In this document: piece after piece, positions 53,302 through 64,000 of the stretch
Numbering within the stretch: the stretch's first letter is position 1
Layout of the letters: the number at the start of each line of letters is the position of its first letter
DNA from: Aphrocallistes beatrix
Lineage: Eukaryota; Porifera; Hexactinellida; Sceptrulophora; Aphrocallistidae
NCBI GenBank assembly: GCA_963281255.1
Contig: OY725505.1
Coordinates: 2,914,001-2,978,000, forward strand
Reading direction: 5' to 3'
Length of the DNA stretch: 64,000 nucleotides
The notes under the pieces: model-generated
What the model was told of the DNA's origin: nothing
The model's database searches: none
Seen by the model: the letters and a program-made list of their open reading frames with translations, nothing else
Position numbers and translations under genes: made by a program

Positions 53302-53992
53302 CAGCGGTTTTCAGCCTTTTTTGGTTCTGGACTCATATATTAAAAAGTCCATTGCTCCCTGGACTAGAGGTCTCAACGGGCCTGAATTATCGGTCCGAGG
53401 TCTTTAACCCAAGCCCGAGGCCTTCATACACACTAACAGACTGAGGCCCGAACCCTATCGGGCTTGTGACCTCTAATATAAGCTGGTAAAGAGGCAATGT
53501 AAGGGGTTATTAGTAAATAATCTGAGAAATACGATATTAAATACAACCTTGTAATCTGGAAGAAATGAAATGAAATAATCTAGAAATTTGAAATTGTTGA
53601 TAACTAAACTCAAAACGCAAGGTCGGCCAGGCCCGAAGCCCGGCCAGACCCGACAGATTGAGGCCCGATCCCTATCGGGCTTGCGACCTATATCCTGGAC
53701 CCCCTATCATGGCCGGCGCCACTGGGGGTGTCCTGGGTGTCCAGACACCCACTGCGTCCTGTTTTATCTTATTGTACAATATGTATCCCTCCTTAAATGG
53801 ACACCCACTTTCAGGGAAATCCCTCTTAGGACACCCACTGCCGATAAAACATGGCGCCGGGCATGCCTATGCAATATTCCCATATTCTATAGACCTGTCC
53901 CATTAACCATAATACAAATTTTCGAACCATGTGGACCCCCCATCTTTCGTGGACCACTAAGGGGTCCATGGACCCCAGGTTGGGAACCACTG
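53302..53992. mobile_element. hAT-type non-autonomous element with exact 8-bp duplication
   Basis: CAGCGGTTTTCAGCC to GGTTGGGAACCACTG, flanked by GTCTAGCA at 53294-53301 and 53993-54000. Internal GC-rich segments with GGCCCGA/TCGGGCTTG, and a second insert around 53390-53700, suggest nesting. Confidence 0.88.
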
Positions 53993-54899
53993 GTCTAGCA
54001 CAGTGGGACTTATTTGGGCATACATGTTGCTAGACTCACTTGGTATCCCGGTGCATTCGTGGGATGTCTGGATGGAGACTACATGATGAAGGTGGAGGAG
54101 GAAACTGGGGCATTGTCCACGTACTGTACTGTCCATATCCCCATTTTAATGTCGAAATACATTATTATCGATTTCAATTATGGTCGCTTCCCAATTAGAA
54201 TAATATTTATTAATGACTGAACCATAAAAGAGAAATACTTTACATCAGATGTACGAATTTGAAAAGATCTAGTCATCTCAAAAATTGTACCTTGTCCTGC
54301 CCTCAAAATTTGTGTCCGCTAAACACTAGTTTTCATGAAACAACGTATCAGATTAGTTTTAATTAGAATATAACTAACATTCGATTAATTCAGATTGAAA
54401 TAGCTGATACAAAACAAAATTTTTTATACATAAAAAGATAGTTAGTAGGAATAAGTACAGGGAAGTTAAAAAATTAAAAAATTAATAGGCGTGGGCCCAT
54501 TCATTCAGACTCCAAGAGTATAAGGAACTGATAAGAACTCTGAGGCTGAGAGTTAAAAATGTTAGAGAACCCAATGCACCACATACTACTTGGTGAACGG
54601 TGGTAGTAGGAATTCGTGTCTAGTTTCAGTATGTGGTGGAGTATTACAGTGTCACTCCATATGAAGACAATTGTGTGGAATTGTATTTCATTAGGCGTAC
54701 TGTAGAGTATATTTGTACAGATAAATTGAGCTAGCTATTCAAGAAACTACTCAAATCAAACAAACAAAACGAAACAATCAACAACTCAAATCAAAACAAA
54801 CAATTGAAACAATCAATTACTCAACTGAAATAAACAAATCGAGACAATCAACAATTCAACTCGAGACAAAACAGTTCGAATACACATTCAGGTGAGTTG

Positions 54900-55930
54900 A
54901 TATAAATCATAGACTTCTTTAAGTAAGGACTGTATGCGTTCAATCTCGGGGCCATTGGTCATGTTGGCTTACCTCAACTATGTGTGGAATGTGAGTTATG
55001 TGGTTTTTCACACCTGTTTTTCACAGATTTAATTATAACATCAATGTACTATGGATTTTGCTAATTCATTTCCGATTAAGTCATTTTAGGCGGGGAAACC
55101 TTAGAAATGTGGGGGCCCTTCTATAAATAAAATGGACCCCATTTAATTGACGCGTTTTAAGATACATTTGACACTATTCTGACCTGTTTTAAGCACATTT
55201 TAGAGCGTTATTAATGTATGATTTTCATGTATGATTAAGATAATCAAGGTAGGAACGGGATAATTATTAATTTGAAATTCGAAATGGAATGTTGCTACAT
55301 TCCAGTGTTGCTATGGAATGGAAACGTATTTATACCATTTGAGCCTATATCTTGAAAAACGTTACAGTTATACATTCAAATTTGACTGTATTTGATAGAT
55401 AATAGGTTACTTTCTATTAGCTCATAATACATTTTATAACATTAAATCTTAAGGTTTTCGAGATATGGTGCAATTTAACAAATATGATTCATAAAATATA
55501 TTGCACCATATCTCGAAAATCTTAAGATTTAATGTTATAAAATGTATTAGGAGCTAATAGAAAGTAACCTATTATCTATCAAATACAGTCAAATTTGAAT
55601 GTATAACTGTAACGGTTTTCAAGATATAGGCTCAAATGGTATACATACGTTTCCATTCCATAGCAACACCGGAATGTAGTAACATTCCATTAGAAAAGTT
55701 CAAATTTTTCGAATCAAAACCCGCTCCTACCTTGATTATCTTTGAAAATCATACATTAATAACGCTTTAAATGTGCTTAAAACAGGTCAGAATATTGCCA
55801 AAATGTATCTTAAATCTGTGAAAAACAGGTGTGAAAAAACACATAACTCACATTCCACACATAGTTGAGGTAGGCCATCATGACCAATGGACCCGAGATT
55901 GAACGCCTAGTCCTTACTTAAACTTATTCG
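54900..55930. repeat. Foldback element of about 1 kb
   Basis: The left arm (from CTTTAAGTAAGGACTG through CAACTATGTGTGGAATGTGA to GCACCATATCTCGAAAA in complement) is repeated inverted on the right, ending AGTCCTTACTTAAAC. The centre is near 55490 at an AT-rich loop. The left arm has an extra segment of about 120 bases at 55037-55160, a fragment also seen at 33460-33530 and 40380-40440. Confidence 0.9.
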
Positions 55931-56429
55931 TGGGTAGAGTTTTGAATTCTCTTCCCATACTATCCATTCTACGACGGTATTAGACACGACTCAAAGATAG
56001 CTAAACTGTCTTATTACAGATAAGGAAGCGACATCGAAGTTAGGAGTTCCCTCTTTCACTCAGTCTCTGCTCCTAATTCCATAAAGTGAGCTCTGATCCT
56101 AGAACGAAGGAGCACACTCCTCTTTGCAATCCTTGAAAATAGATCATTGGCTTTACTTTGGAATTTCGCCTATCAATCCTAGCCTAAATTAACTTATTAA
56201 TAGTATTGCTAATCTATTTAAATTATCCATATATACTATTGCATTCGTTATATTTTAATTGGTCTAATACGAAGTATGTCATGATTAATCATATTTACAC
56301 TGCTTTGACTCTCATCCATATTTACGATGAAACGAGTTATTTCTCAATTTATTGGTATGTTCACTTTCACACCTTTCTACTCCAGTAGTGAATAACCCGT
56401 TGCCCGTGAAACAAAATTTGATCACTCGC

Positions 56430-56765
56430 AACCTCTTTTCAAACACTCAACAATGGGCCCGCCTAATTTTTGTGTGAAATTTAAATATACATATATTTTG
56501 TACCATCATAATATAATTGGGGGCGATTCAATGTGTTTTACTTCGTTATTATAGCGTCAAAAGATCTCATTGATTAAGATTTATATTTGTTATGGAAATA
56601 GCTTGTGACATTTATACACAATTCGTATATGATTTTGTAGTAAGATCTGCGTTATGCATAATACAAAAATCTGTTAGTTCTTGCTACGGCCATAGTGAGT
56701 GACCGTAGCAAGAACTGACAGATTTTAAGACCTAATTAAGGAGTAAGATTGCTCGCCACTGTTCT
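56430..56765. repeat. Diverged relative of the 50311 MITE
   Basis: Shares the complement of TTAGGCGGGCCCATT and ends near GCTCGCCACTG. The interior includes an inverted pair around 56660-56730 (CTTGCTACGG/CCGTAGCAAG). Confidence 0.6.
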
Positions 56766-57128
56766 AGTCACTACTGAGCTTACACTGTTGATCTGTCTAC
56801 CGACATTTCCCTAAATAGCTGTAAGGACCTCTCTCCTGGAGATATTCAGAAAATAATAATTCATTAGCCAATATAAGTACTATAAGGTCAGATGACATGG
56901 AAGGACATGGAGGGGGAAAAGTAGAAGTTAAGAGAACTCCATTGATTAATAAGCTAGGGCTACTATTCCTACAGCTAGAGTACATTCTAAAAGTGCAAAT
57001 ATTTGATGTTTAAGCTCGTTTAAGTTTAGTATGTGTCATAATCTGAAAGAGAGTAATGTATTAAATAATTTGATTTTTGTGCCAGATATCACGTATCTAT
57101 TTGTTACCATTTTTATTCTACTTTATAG

Positions 57129-60100
57129 ATGGAAGCCCTTCTTTATCTCAAAGAACTTTCAGATGCACTGAGCAGACACGACATCCATCAACTACACGAT
57201 TCTCTGTCAGTGCCAGATGGTCTCTGTGATCGAGACAGTGATGGAACACTTTTTCTTACATCCCTGAAAAGATGGAACGAGTTCGATCCGTTTATTTTCC
57301 ACCAATCACTGTTAGCCATCCGACCAGATTTAGTAGTCGTAGCGCTTAACATTAGTTGGTTGTGTGTCGATGTGCCTGGAATGCATTCTGATCAACCATT
57401 AACAGTGAAAGGTCTTGTCCAACTTCTACAATGGGGAATATCAATTGGAAATTTACGTTTAATCCAAGCTGTATACGACTCAGAAGAGAGCGAAGTGAAG
57501 TTCGACAATACAATGAAGCTACTTTTGAGAAATAATGTCATACAAAAGGACTTAGTGGCATTGTCCAAGTTACTTATTTATATCAAGCGTAACGATATTG
57601 CAGAGAAACTCCGTACTTATAAGGCAATATTCGCAAACATGTCAGAACATGAATTCACATCTAAATTCAGAAGAGAGCTAGCTCGCTTAGGAAAGCAGAT
57701 AATAGAATGGGAACATTACTTGAAGGAATTCCTACAGACACAGTATTGTAATGTGAAACAAATGCTCGGCAAAGACAAGCCTGTTAGCCTCGAGAAGGTG
57801 TACGTCGATCTCACTATTGTGGAAGACGAGCCTCGACCCGTTTCATACGATGACGAAACGACTTATAATGAAATCGCCTATCTCAGAAAGATATCGAACA
57901 AAGAAATCTCTATATATCCCATCGACTTTATGGAAGAAATGAAATCATGCGACCCGTCTAAACCTGAGATTAAATGTTTCATCGGAAACCCCGGTTGCGG
58001 AAAAACATTTCTCTGCAACAGAACGGCACTGAGATTCGGGAATAATGAACTGTCCCAATTCTCCTACTCACTGTCCATTCCCTGTCGAACACAAGAGTGG
58101 CACGAGATGGAGTCCTCACGAGTGGAGGCAGGTCTCCCCATTACCACCGATTCCATCTGCGAATGGCTTCTCCTCGGTCTACCTGTCGGCCCCAGCTGGA
58201 CCACAGACCTGTCCAAGCACATCACAGAGACAGACGGAGAGGGACTTCTGCTCATTATTGACAGCCTCGACGAATTCACAAAAGATGTCCCCTTCCAGAA
58301 AACACTTCTCTACTTCCTCCTAACCAGAAAGGCCCTCACACGGTCCTTCATCCTCCTGACCAGCCGACCTGGTGCCTGGACAGACATTTCCACTTCACAC
58401 CATCTCCACATCTACTCCTTCTACCATGTTCTGGGATTTTCTCCTGAACAGAGAGACCTGTACTTCAAAAAACAATTCGATGATGACGAAATACTGAAGC
58501 GATGCACTCGTCTCCTCGACAGATTCGATGAGATGAAGCAACTGTCACTAATCCCAGTGAACGCATCCCTGTTCGCTGCCCTCCTGAAAAGTGAAGACGG
58601 TGCTCGCATCCACACCCTGACAAAGCTGTACTACGAACTGACTCTGTACCTGATACGACGACAACTGACACGAATGCGACTGGAAGAATTGTCGAAAGTG
58701 AGCGAACTATCCGAATTGGACAGCAACGTTTTGGAATGTCTCCACTCGATCGGGTTGATCGCGTACCAGGGCGTGGCCTTTAGGGAGATGATCTCTGACA
58801 AGAAGGTACCGTTGCGAGTTGGTAAGGTGTCAAAGTCGAGTGAGTGTCTGGGTCTAGTTCAGGAATTTGTGAAAGTGGGTAAAATGGGTATTTTGACGAA
58901 GGTGTGGGCATTCGCTCATTTGACAATCCAAGAGTTCATTGGTGCCATCTGGCTGAAGAGCTGCAGTTGGCGTGATCAGTGTCTGTCAGTTCGTTTTATC
59001 GTGCATACGAACGACGTTTTCTCCGTTTTCCGTATGGTAGCGAGATTTTTATGTGGACTTTTATCCGACGAATCAATGAATGTGTTCTACCTCCTCTTTA
59101 AACATGTGACACCTCGCCCTGTTCCCATTCACCATCTTCCTCAGTGTGTTCAACTCAAATTTGATGGTAATGAATTCGTCCATCGCACAGGCTGGAAGGA
59201 ATTCACTGAAACTTTCCTTCAACTGAGTGCAATGTTGTCTGAATCTGATTGCGATTCTATTCCTGATTTCTTCCAAGTGTGCAGACGTTTTCTTCCTGAC
59301 TCAGTCTGCTTCTACATTGAGAGTAAAGTGGCTCCTAACGAGTGGATCTGTTTTCTCGAATCACTGCCACTCTTTGAACACATCCACCTCATCCATGTGA
59401 AATCTTATTTCGTCACTTCTGAACAACTCTTGGATCTATTCGAGTCTATTAAGCAATGCTCTGTGAGTTGTGTTTCGCTGGAAATGCCCTGGGAATCTTC
59501 CGAAGTTCTCGATTATGCAAATATGCGATTAAACACACTCAGCTTAACACTAAACTAAGTTTAAGACTACATCATTCTATTGGAACTGAATCAGTTACAG
59601 CCTTATTCACCTGCTTAGCCAATCAAATTATCTCAGGACTGCATTTATATGGAAATAAAATCTCTCCTGACATTCTCAGTCTGCTAACCAATAAGATATC
59701 GACTTGTCATAACTTGAGTTATGTGCACTATGACGTCTCTGAATGTGAATTTGTATTTTCAGGTCTCTCCTCTGCCACACACATCAATGGGTTACACCTC
59801 TATGGCATTCTCAATGAATACCATCAACACCTGTACTCTCTGCTACCTTCACTCACTAACCTCAGAGAAATAACATGGAATAATAGCGATGGCTGGAATC
59901 CCACGCCAGATAACTCCTACTCAATTCTACCTCACATAAGTCACCTCTCTACTCTCTCTTACCTACGTATAGATGGTTATCAAGACACTCCTGACATCAA
60001 CCTCTCAGACAGTCTGCTGCAGCTGCTGCACTCAAACAAACACTCAATCAGAGTATTGGATTTAGAATCGTCAGAGAATATTGGATTCAACCGTTTCGAT

Positions 60101-60493
60101 GGATTTCTCCGTTGCTTGCAGTTCTGTACTAACTTAGTAAAGTTGGAACTATTGCGTGCTCGCATAAGTTGTGATGACGTCACTCTCTGGTGTTCGGCGG
60201 TTCACAGTCTCACCTCTTTACTTTATTTGTGTTTCATTCGTGTCTCCCTTTCTGATTCTGGAATGTTGAGTCTATGTAGAGGTCTCCTCTTCAATCCTAA
60301 CATTAGAGATTTAACAGTAGTCGGATGTGAATTGAGTTCTGATTCCTGTCTTCCTCTCACAAATCTGATTCCAACTCTCAAACAGCTGAAGTACCTGTAT
60401 GTGGATGAACTCTCCAAACCAGAAACTGAACCTATCAAACTCCTCAAACTAACAGCTGATCAGTATGATGTAAAGTTTCACAACCTCGATTAG
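57129..60493 (+). CDS. NACHT-LRR (NLR-type) receptor
   Basis: 57129-59462 plus 59543-60493 give 1094 residues if an 80-base intron is removed; see the separate entry for the frame problem. The N-terminus (ALLYLKELSDALSRHDIHQL, then IRPDLVVVAL) resembles a death-fold (DED-like) domain; this is a tentative reading. The NACHT domain starts near residue 280, with Walker A IGNPGCGKTFL, Walker B LLLIIDSLDEF and sensor LLTSRPGAW, then winged-helix-like text (FAHLTIQEFIGAIWL). The C-terminal 350 residues contain leucine-rich repeats (ISGLHLYGNKIS, LRARISCDD, LTVVGCELSS). NLRs are cytosolic sensors of infection or stress that oligomerise through NACHT. AG precedes the ATG directly, so a 5' UTR intron may end there. 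Confidence 0.87.
59463..59542 (+). other. Candidate 80-bp mini-intron or frameshift site
   Basis: The upstream frame stops at 59558, while the LRR frame that runs to 60493 is open from well before. Removing 59463-59542 (GTGAGT to ACTCAG) joins SIKQCS to LNTKLSLRL in phase 0. But the upstream frame across it reads plausible LRR text (LNTLSLTLN), so a single-base indel is an equal alternative. Confidence 0.55.
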
Positions 60494-61848
60494 GTAAAAA
60501 ATAAGTTAAATTTAGAATGTGTCGCTGGTATCTGTTGGTAATCTAAATTTAGAATTACTAACTATTGACTAGCTTAATCATTCGTTTCAGTTTCACAATC
60601 AACTGTACACTAAACTGAGTTTGTGTTTCCACTCCTGAGACACTCACCACTTCACACCTCTCCCTAGCTGTACTTTGTATTCATTCTAATAGAGCGACAC
60701 TAAATAGTTCCGATTACAGAGGTGTTAGAATATGGAACTATTAAATGTGAGTTAGTACGAGAACTAGCGACAGGAAATGATTGGTTGATGGAGAGGTGTG
60801 AAATGTTGTAGTGACATGCTCTGCCATAACAGAACGAATTTAACTAAAAATAAACTGGAAATGTCAAATATCTGAAAATATTTAAATTTATACATAATCC
60901 CATTTAAATACGATTTCACACTTTGATTGGCCAATAGATTTGCTTCTTTTGGATTTCACAGACTTAGCAACTGTTGACTATGATTTTTTTTCTGAACTCT
61001 GATTCGTTGAAATTTGTTCGTTTCTGATTACGAATAGACAACAAAAGATTTACAATTTGTTAAATATTTGACATCTCTTTATGTATCCATGGTGTGAACT
61101 TGTCACTTCGAATACCTGAGTTCTCAATATCCATTGTTTACAACTTAAAATAGAATGTGACACAATTGTGACAGCTATGCTACCTCGTTATTGCTTACTT
61201 ACTATGAATACTTGTCAACCTCAATTCTCTGTGTCGTATTCACTGAATTAATTTCATTATTTGTTTTCTCTCTTTTCTAGACACTACACACCTCAATACT
61301 CTCTCTCCATGAGTCAATCTTCTTCTATACATTCCTATTACCCCATCCTATCTCTATTAGAACTCTATTTACTTAACATTGTTTTCCTTTTATTGTTAAT
61401 TATGTTTTATCTTTTTTCAGTATCTTTTATCTTTTGAATACCATATAAGGAGATTATATAACTGCATGGTAGTGTACTAATTCTCTCTGCTGGAATAACT
61501 GGAATTGTTTCCGTTCGCGAAAAATCGATTTCCGGTTTGGTATATATTAGCACTTTTAATTTATAATTTGATACAGAGATTTAGTTAATTGAAGTATCAA
61601 ACAAGATACATTGAAATGCTAGATATGGTGTATGGTGTAATCTATAGTAATACATTCCTCCACCTGAAAATAACATTGCAATAATGACAATATCTGAGGT
61701 AGCTAAATGTTGATGCATGTGACAGAGTGAAACATGTTTCCAATAAACATTTGTATAAATTAGAATATTCCTTACTTTCTGCGATATAGTAAAGTTGTGA
61801 TAGTAAACGCATTGACTAAACTATTCTGTGAGGACAGCTGTTAGCAGA
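60494..61848. other. Intergenic region before coatomer gamma
   Basis: No gene or strong repeat recognised. GTTAGCAG directly before the coatomer ATG looks like a splice acceptor, so a 5' non-coding exon may lie in this stretch. Confidence 0.5.
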
Positions 61849-64000
61849 ATGAATATTGGGATAATCTCTAAAAGCAAGGATGAAGACTTGGTTCTGAGTC
61901 AGTTCCAATCCCTGGACAAGGCCGGCGTGCTGCAAGACGTACGCACCTTCAACAAGAGCCCAATCTCCCCCAAGACCTGCCTCACCATCCTGAACAAGCT
62001 GATCTACCTGATGAACCATGGATACAGTCTGAACGCAGGCGAAGCGACAGACGCGTTCTTCGCTGGCACGAAACTGTTCCAGTGCCAGGACGCAGCTCTT
62101 CGGAGAATGGTGTACGTGAGCATCCGCGAGCTAGCGCAGTCAGCTGATGACGTCATCATCGTGACGAGTAGCCTGACGAAGGATTTGAATGGGAAGCAGG
62201 AGCTGCTGAGATCTGGCGCCTTGCGCGCTCTCTGCTCCGTGATAGACGCGTCTCTGCTGCAGAGCATAGAGAGATACATGAAGCAGGCTATCGTGGATAA
62301 GTGAGTCTTGAGCACCTCTCTTCCCAGCCAACTAGCACTGCAGAAGCAGTGGCTTTATGCTACGTAACATAGGCCTCTCAGCTCTCACGATTTAGAACTG
62401 TTGCGTAGATCCGTGAGATTCTTATACTACATAACCATGGATGGTTTTGTAGCGTAGAATTCTGAGATCATCCGTTGAATCGTGAGATTTCGTTTCGCTT
62501 ACTCAAATAACCTTGTGTTTCAATATGTTTCAACATAACTTGATAACCATTACCACCAAATTGTGGCACACGACACAATTTACTATGGTAAAACCTCATA
62601 TGAGCCATAAATGCAAAATAAAACTAATCCATGGTCCATATGGGGTTTACCATAGTAAATTGTGCCGCGTGCCACAATTTGGTGGCGATGGTTATCAAGT
62701 TACGATGAAACAGATTGAACCACTGTAATTTATTCAGATTGTTAACCAATAGATACACTAGGTTTCAGTTGAATTCATAATAACTTCATAATAGTCTGAA
62801 AAATTCCAGCTCATTCTCTCCGTCTCCTAGGAACCCCAGTGTGGGGTCAACAGCCCTGATCTCCTCCTACAATCTCCTCTCTAGCAGCACTGAGTTCATC
62901 AGGCGCTGGGGCGGAGAGATCCAAGAGGCGAGTTCGCACGACCACCAGATGATCCAGTACCACGCCACCGGACTGCTCTACAAGCTGCGCAAGCACGACA
63001 GACTCGCCATAGCCAAGCTTGTCTCCAAACTCAGCAAATCCTGTCGCTCTCCTCTCGCCTGCTGCCTGCTCATTAGGATCATAGCCAGGTACACATTCCT
63101 TATATGGAAGTGTGGGTTTATTGGTTGTAACTTGGATTGATTGAAAATGGCGAAAATGTGAAAATATCATTAACTCTATGAAATTTATAAAAGCTGTATC
63201 GGAGATTTTGAGATATACAAATGGCTCTGCTTAATCGGGACACTTTTGTCTCAGATATTTTGTCCCGATTGAGCAGGGTTCCCAATTAACCGATGCAATT
63301 AGTATTAGTTTCTATGTATGGGAACCATTCCGTTCCTGGAGACTTGTCCCGATTAACTGATTAAGCGGAGTTGACTGTAGTTCTCAAGTTTTTATGAATA
63401 AAAATGTGTCTGACTCACAGCCAAAATCGCGAGTCAGGGCCCACTGCTTTTAAAATTAACTTTCCAAGCTTGTAACAGAACTTATTTGTCACCCTGTAAT
63501 ACAAAAATACAGTCGACTCCGCTTAACTGTTTAATCGGGCCACTTTTGGCAGGACCAGAATAGCTCTCACACATAGAAGCTAATACAAAATACTTTCGGT
63601 TAATAGGGTGCTCCGCTTAATCGGGGCAAAATGTTCTCTGACCGATGTGACCCTATCAAGCAGAGTCGACTATATTTTTGATTAAAAAGATTCTCCGCTT
63701 AATCGGGCCAAAATTATCTCAGACCGATGTGGCCTTATTGTCGACTGTAATTATATCTGTAAACCTCCATTACAAACGAATGAAACTTCTCTCAGACACT
63801 CTCCCCTCGAACCCTCCCACCAGAGCTTCATCAGCACGTGGCTGCACCACAAATCGGAGATGGTGGTGTACGAGGCGGCCTGCGCTTTCATCAGAATCAA
63901 GCAGGAGCAAGGAACCCGCGAGCTACAGCCAGCCATCTCCGTCCTCTGCGGGTTTCTCTCCAGCCCCAAGCCCGTCCTCAAGTATGCAGCAGCGAAAACG
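61849..64000 (+). CDS. COPG1: Coatomer subunit gamma, 5' part (cut by window edge)
   Basis: Three exons, 61849-62300, 62831-63088 and 63796-64000, join in phases 2 and 2 to 305 codons and run off the window. Text typical of the adaptin-like N-terminal trunk of gamma-COP: EATDAFFAGTKLFQCQD, SADDVIIVTSSLTKDLNGKQ, SIERYMKQAIVDK, QMIQYHATGLLYKLRKHDR, EMVVYEAACAFI, FLSSPKPVLKYAAAKT. It is part of the COPI coat for Golgi-to-ER and intra-Golgi vesicles. The first residues (MNIGIISKSKDEDLVLSQF) differ from the known start, so ATG 61849 is the best visible choice, but an upstream coding exon is possible. These exons are GC-rich against AT-rich introns that carry MITEs. Confidence 0.93.
62536..62702. 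repeat. Palindromic MITE in coatomer intron 1
   Basis: TAACTTGATAACCATTACCA to TGGCGATGGTTATCAAGTTA, with CACCAAATTGTGGCAC arms and a central CATATGAG/CCATATGG region. Family not otherwise seen in the window. Confidence 0.88.
63217..63377. repeat. Palindromic MITE, family T1, diverged
   Basis: CAAATGGCTCTGCTTAATCG to GATTAAGCGGAGTTGACTG. Coatomer intron 2. Confidence 0.78.
63510..63671. repeat. Palindromic MITE, family T1
   Basis: CAGTCGACTCCGCTTAACTG to AAGCAGAGTCGACTA. Coatomer intron 2. Confidence 0.85.
63687..63749. repeat. T1 MITE fragment
   Basis: GATTCTCCGCTTAATCGGGC to ATTGTCGACTG, apparently the right half of another copy joined to the previous one. Confidence 0.7.

Larger units (their letters stand above)
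52624..57128. other. Intergenic region between POLD3 and the NACHT gene
   Basis: About 4.5 kb without a confident gene. It holds hAT-type MITEs at 52804 and 53302, a foldback of about 1 kb, and another MITE near 56430. A stretch at 54030-54130 that could encode WYPGAFVGCLDGDYMMKVEE looks protein-like, but I cannot place it. Confidence 0.6.

Noticed and set aside
53588..53998. Open frame of 136 codons
   Set aside because: It lies wholly inside a hAT-type element with 8-bp duplications and has no transposase motifs.
58045..58671. Open frames on both strands within the NACHT coding region
   Set aside because: Shadows of the real frame, which has Walker A, Walker B and sensor motifs.
61816..63170. 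Minus-strand open frames over the coatomer exons
   Set aside because: GC-rich coding DNA leaves the antisense open. The plus strand matches gamma-COP closely.

Overview
This is a eukaryotic, almost certainly metazoan, genomic window: AT-rich DNA, genes split by GT-AG introns, dense non-autonomous DNA transposons, and protein families typical of animals (a cGMP-dependent protein kinase, DOK/IRS-type adaptors, a NACHT-LRR receptor) beside the general eukaryotic genes POLD3 and coatomer gamma. The lineage cannot be fixed from sequence alone. An invertebrate is likely, and a sponge or other early-branching animal is possible.

Layout. 945-5555 (+): 3' part of a gene with a very divergent homeodomain-like segment. 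5.9-36.7 kb (+): a tandem cluster of docking-protein (DOK-like) adaptor genes, called A to E here. A (6982-7441) is a body-deleted remnant. B (8127-15806), C (17638-22489) and D (23357-27709) each encode one PH domain and two successive IRS-type PTB domains. E (31728-36724) has PH, one PTB and a long Q/P-rich tail. From the PH exon onward every internal exon is symmetric phase 1-1, and most end in a short tyrosine motif of the type (E/N)-(D/N/K)-(I/V)-Y-(E/G). C and D also have small cassette exons carrying proline-rich, SH3-ligand-like peptides. All exon joins stay in frame, giving predicted proteins of 598, 643, 673 and 769 residues for B, C, D and E. I consider this cluster the most interesting content of the window.

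39.3-48.8 kb (-): a seven-exon cGMP-dependent protein kinase (717 residues predicted) with leucine zipper, autoinhibitory segment, two cyclic-nucleotide-binding domains and kinase domain. Its introns and 3' flank hold satellites built of self-complementary units, one of them split by a hAT transposon. 50.9-52.6 kb (-): POLD3, two exons, with a C-terminal PIP box. 57.1-60.5 kb (+): a NACHT-LRR protein with either an 80-bp mini-intron or a frameshift in the LRR region. 61.8 kb to the window end (+): the first exons of coatomer gamma, cut by the edge.

Between and inside genes lie several families of palindromic Tigger/pogo-like MITEs with TA duplications, hAT-type MITEs with exact 8-bp duplications, a Tc1/mariner copy, foldback elements (one about 1 kb) and a widespread repeat ending in a GC-rich block. 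The adaptor genes would act together downstream of tyrosine kinases: PH for membranes, PTBs for phosphotyrosine peptides, tyrosine and proline motifs for SH2 and SH3 partners. The other genes are unrelated housekeeping, signalling or immune neighbours.
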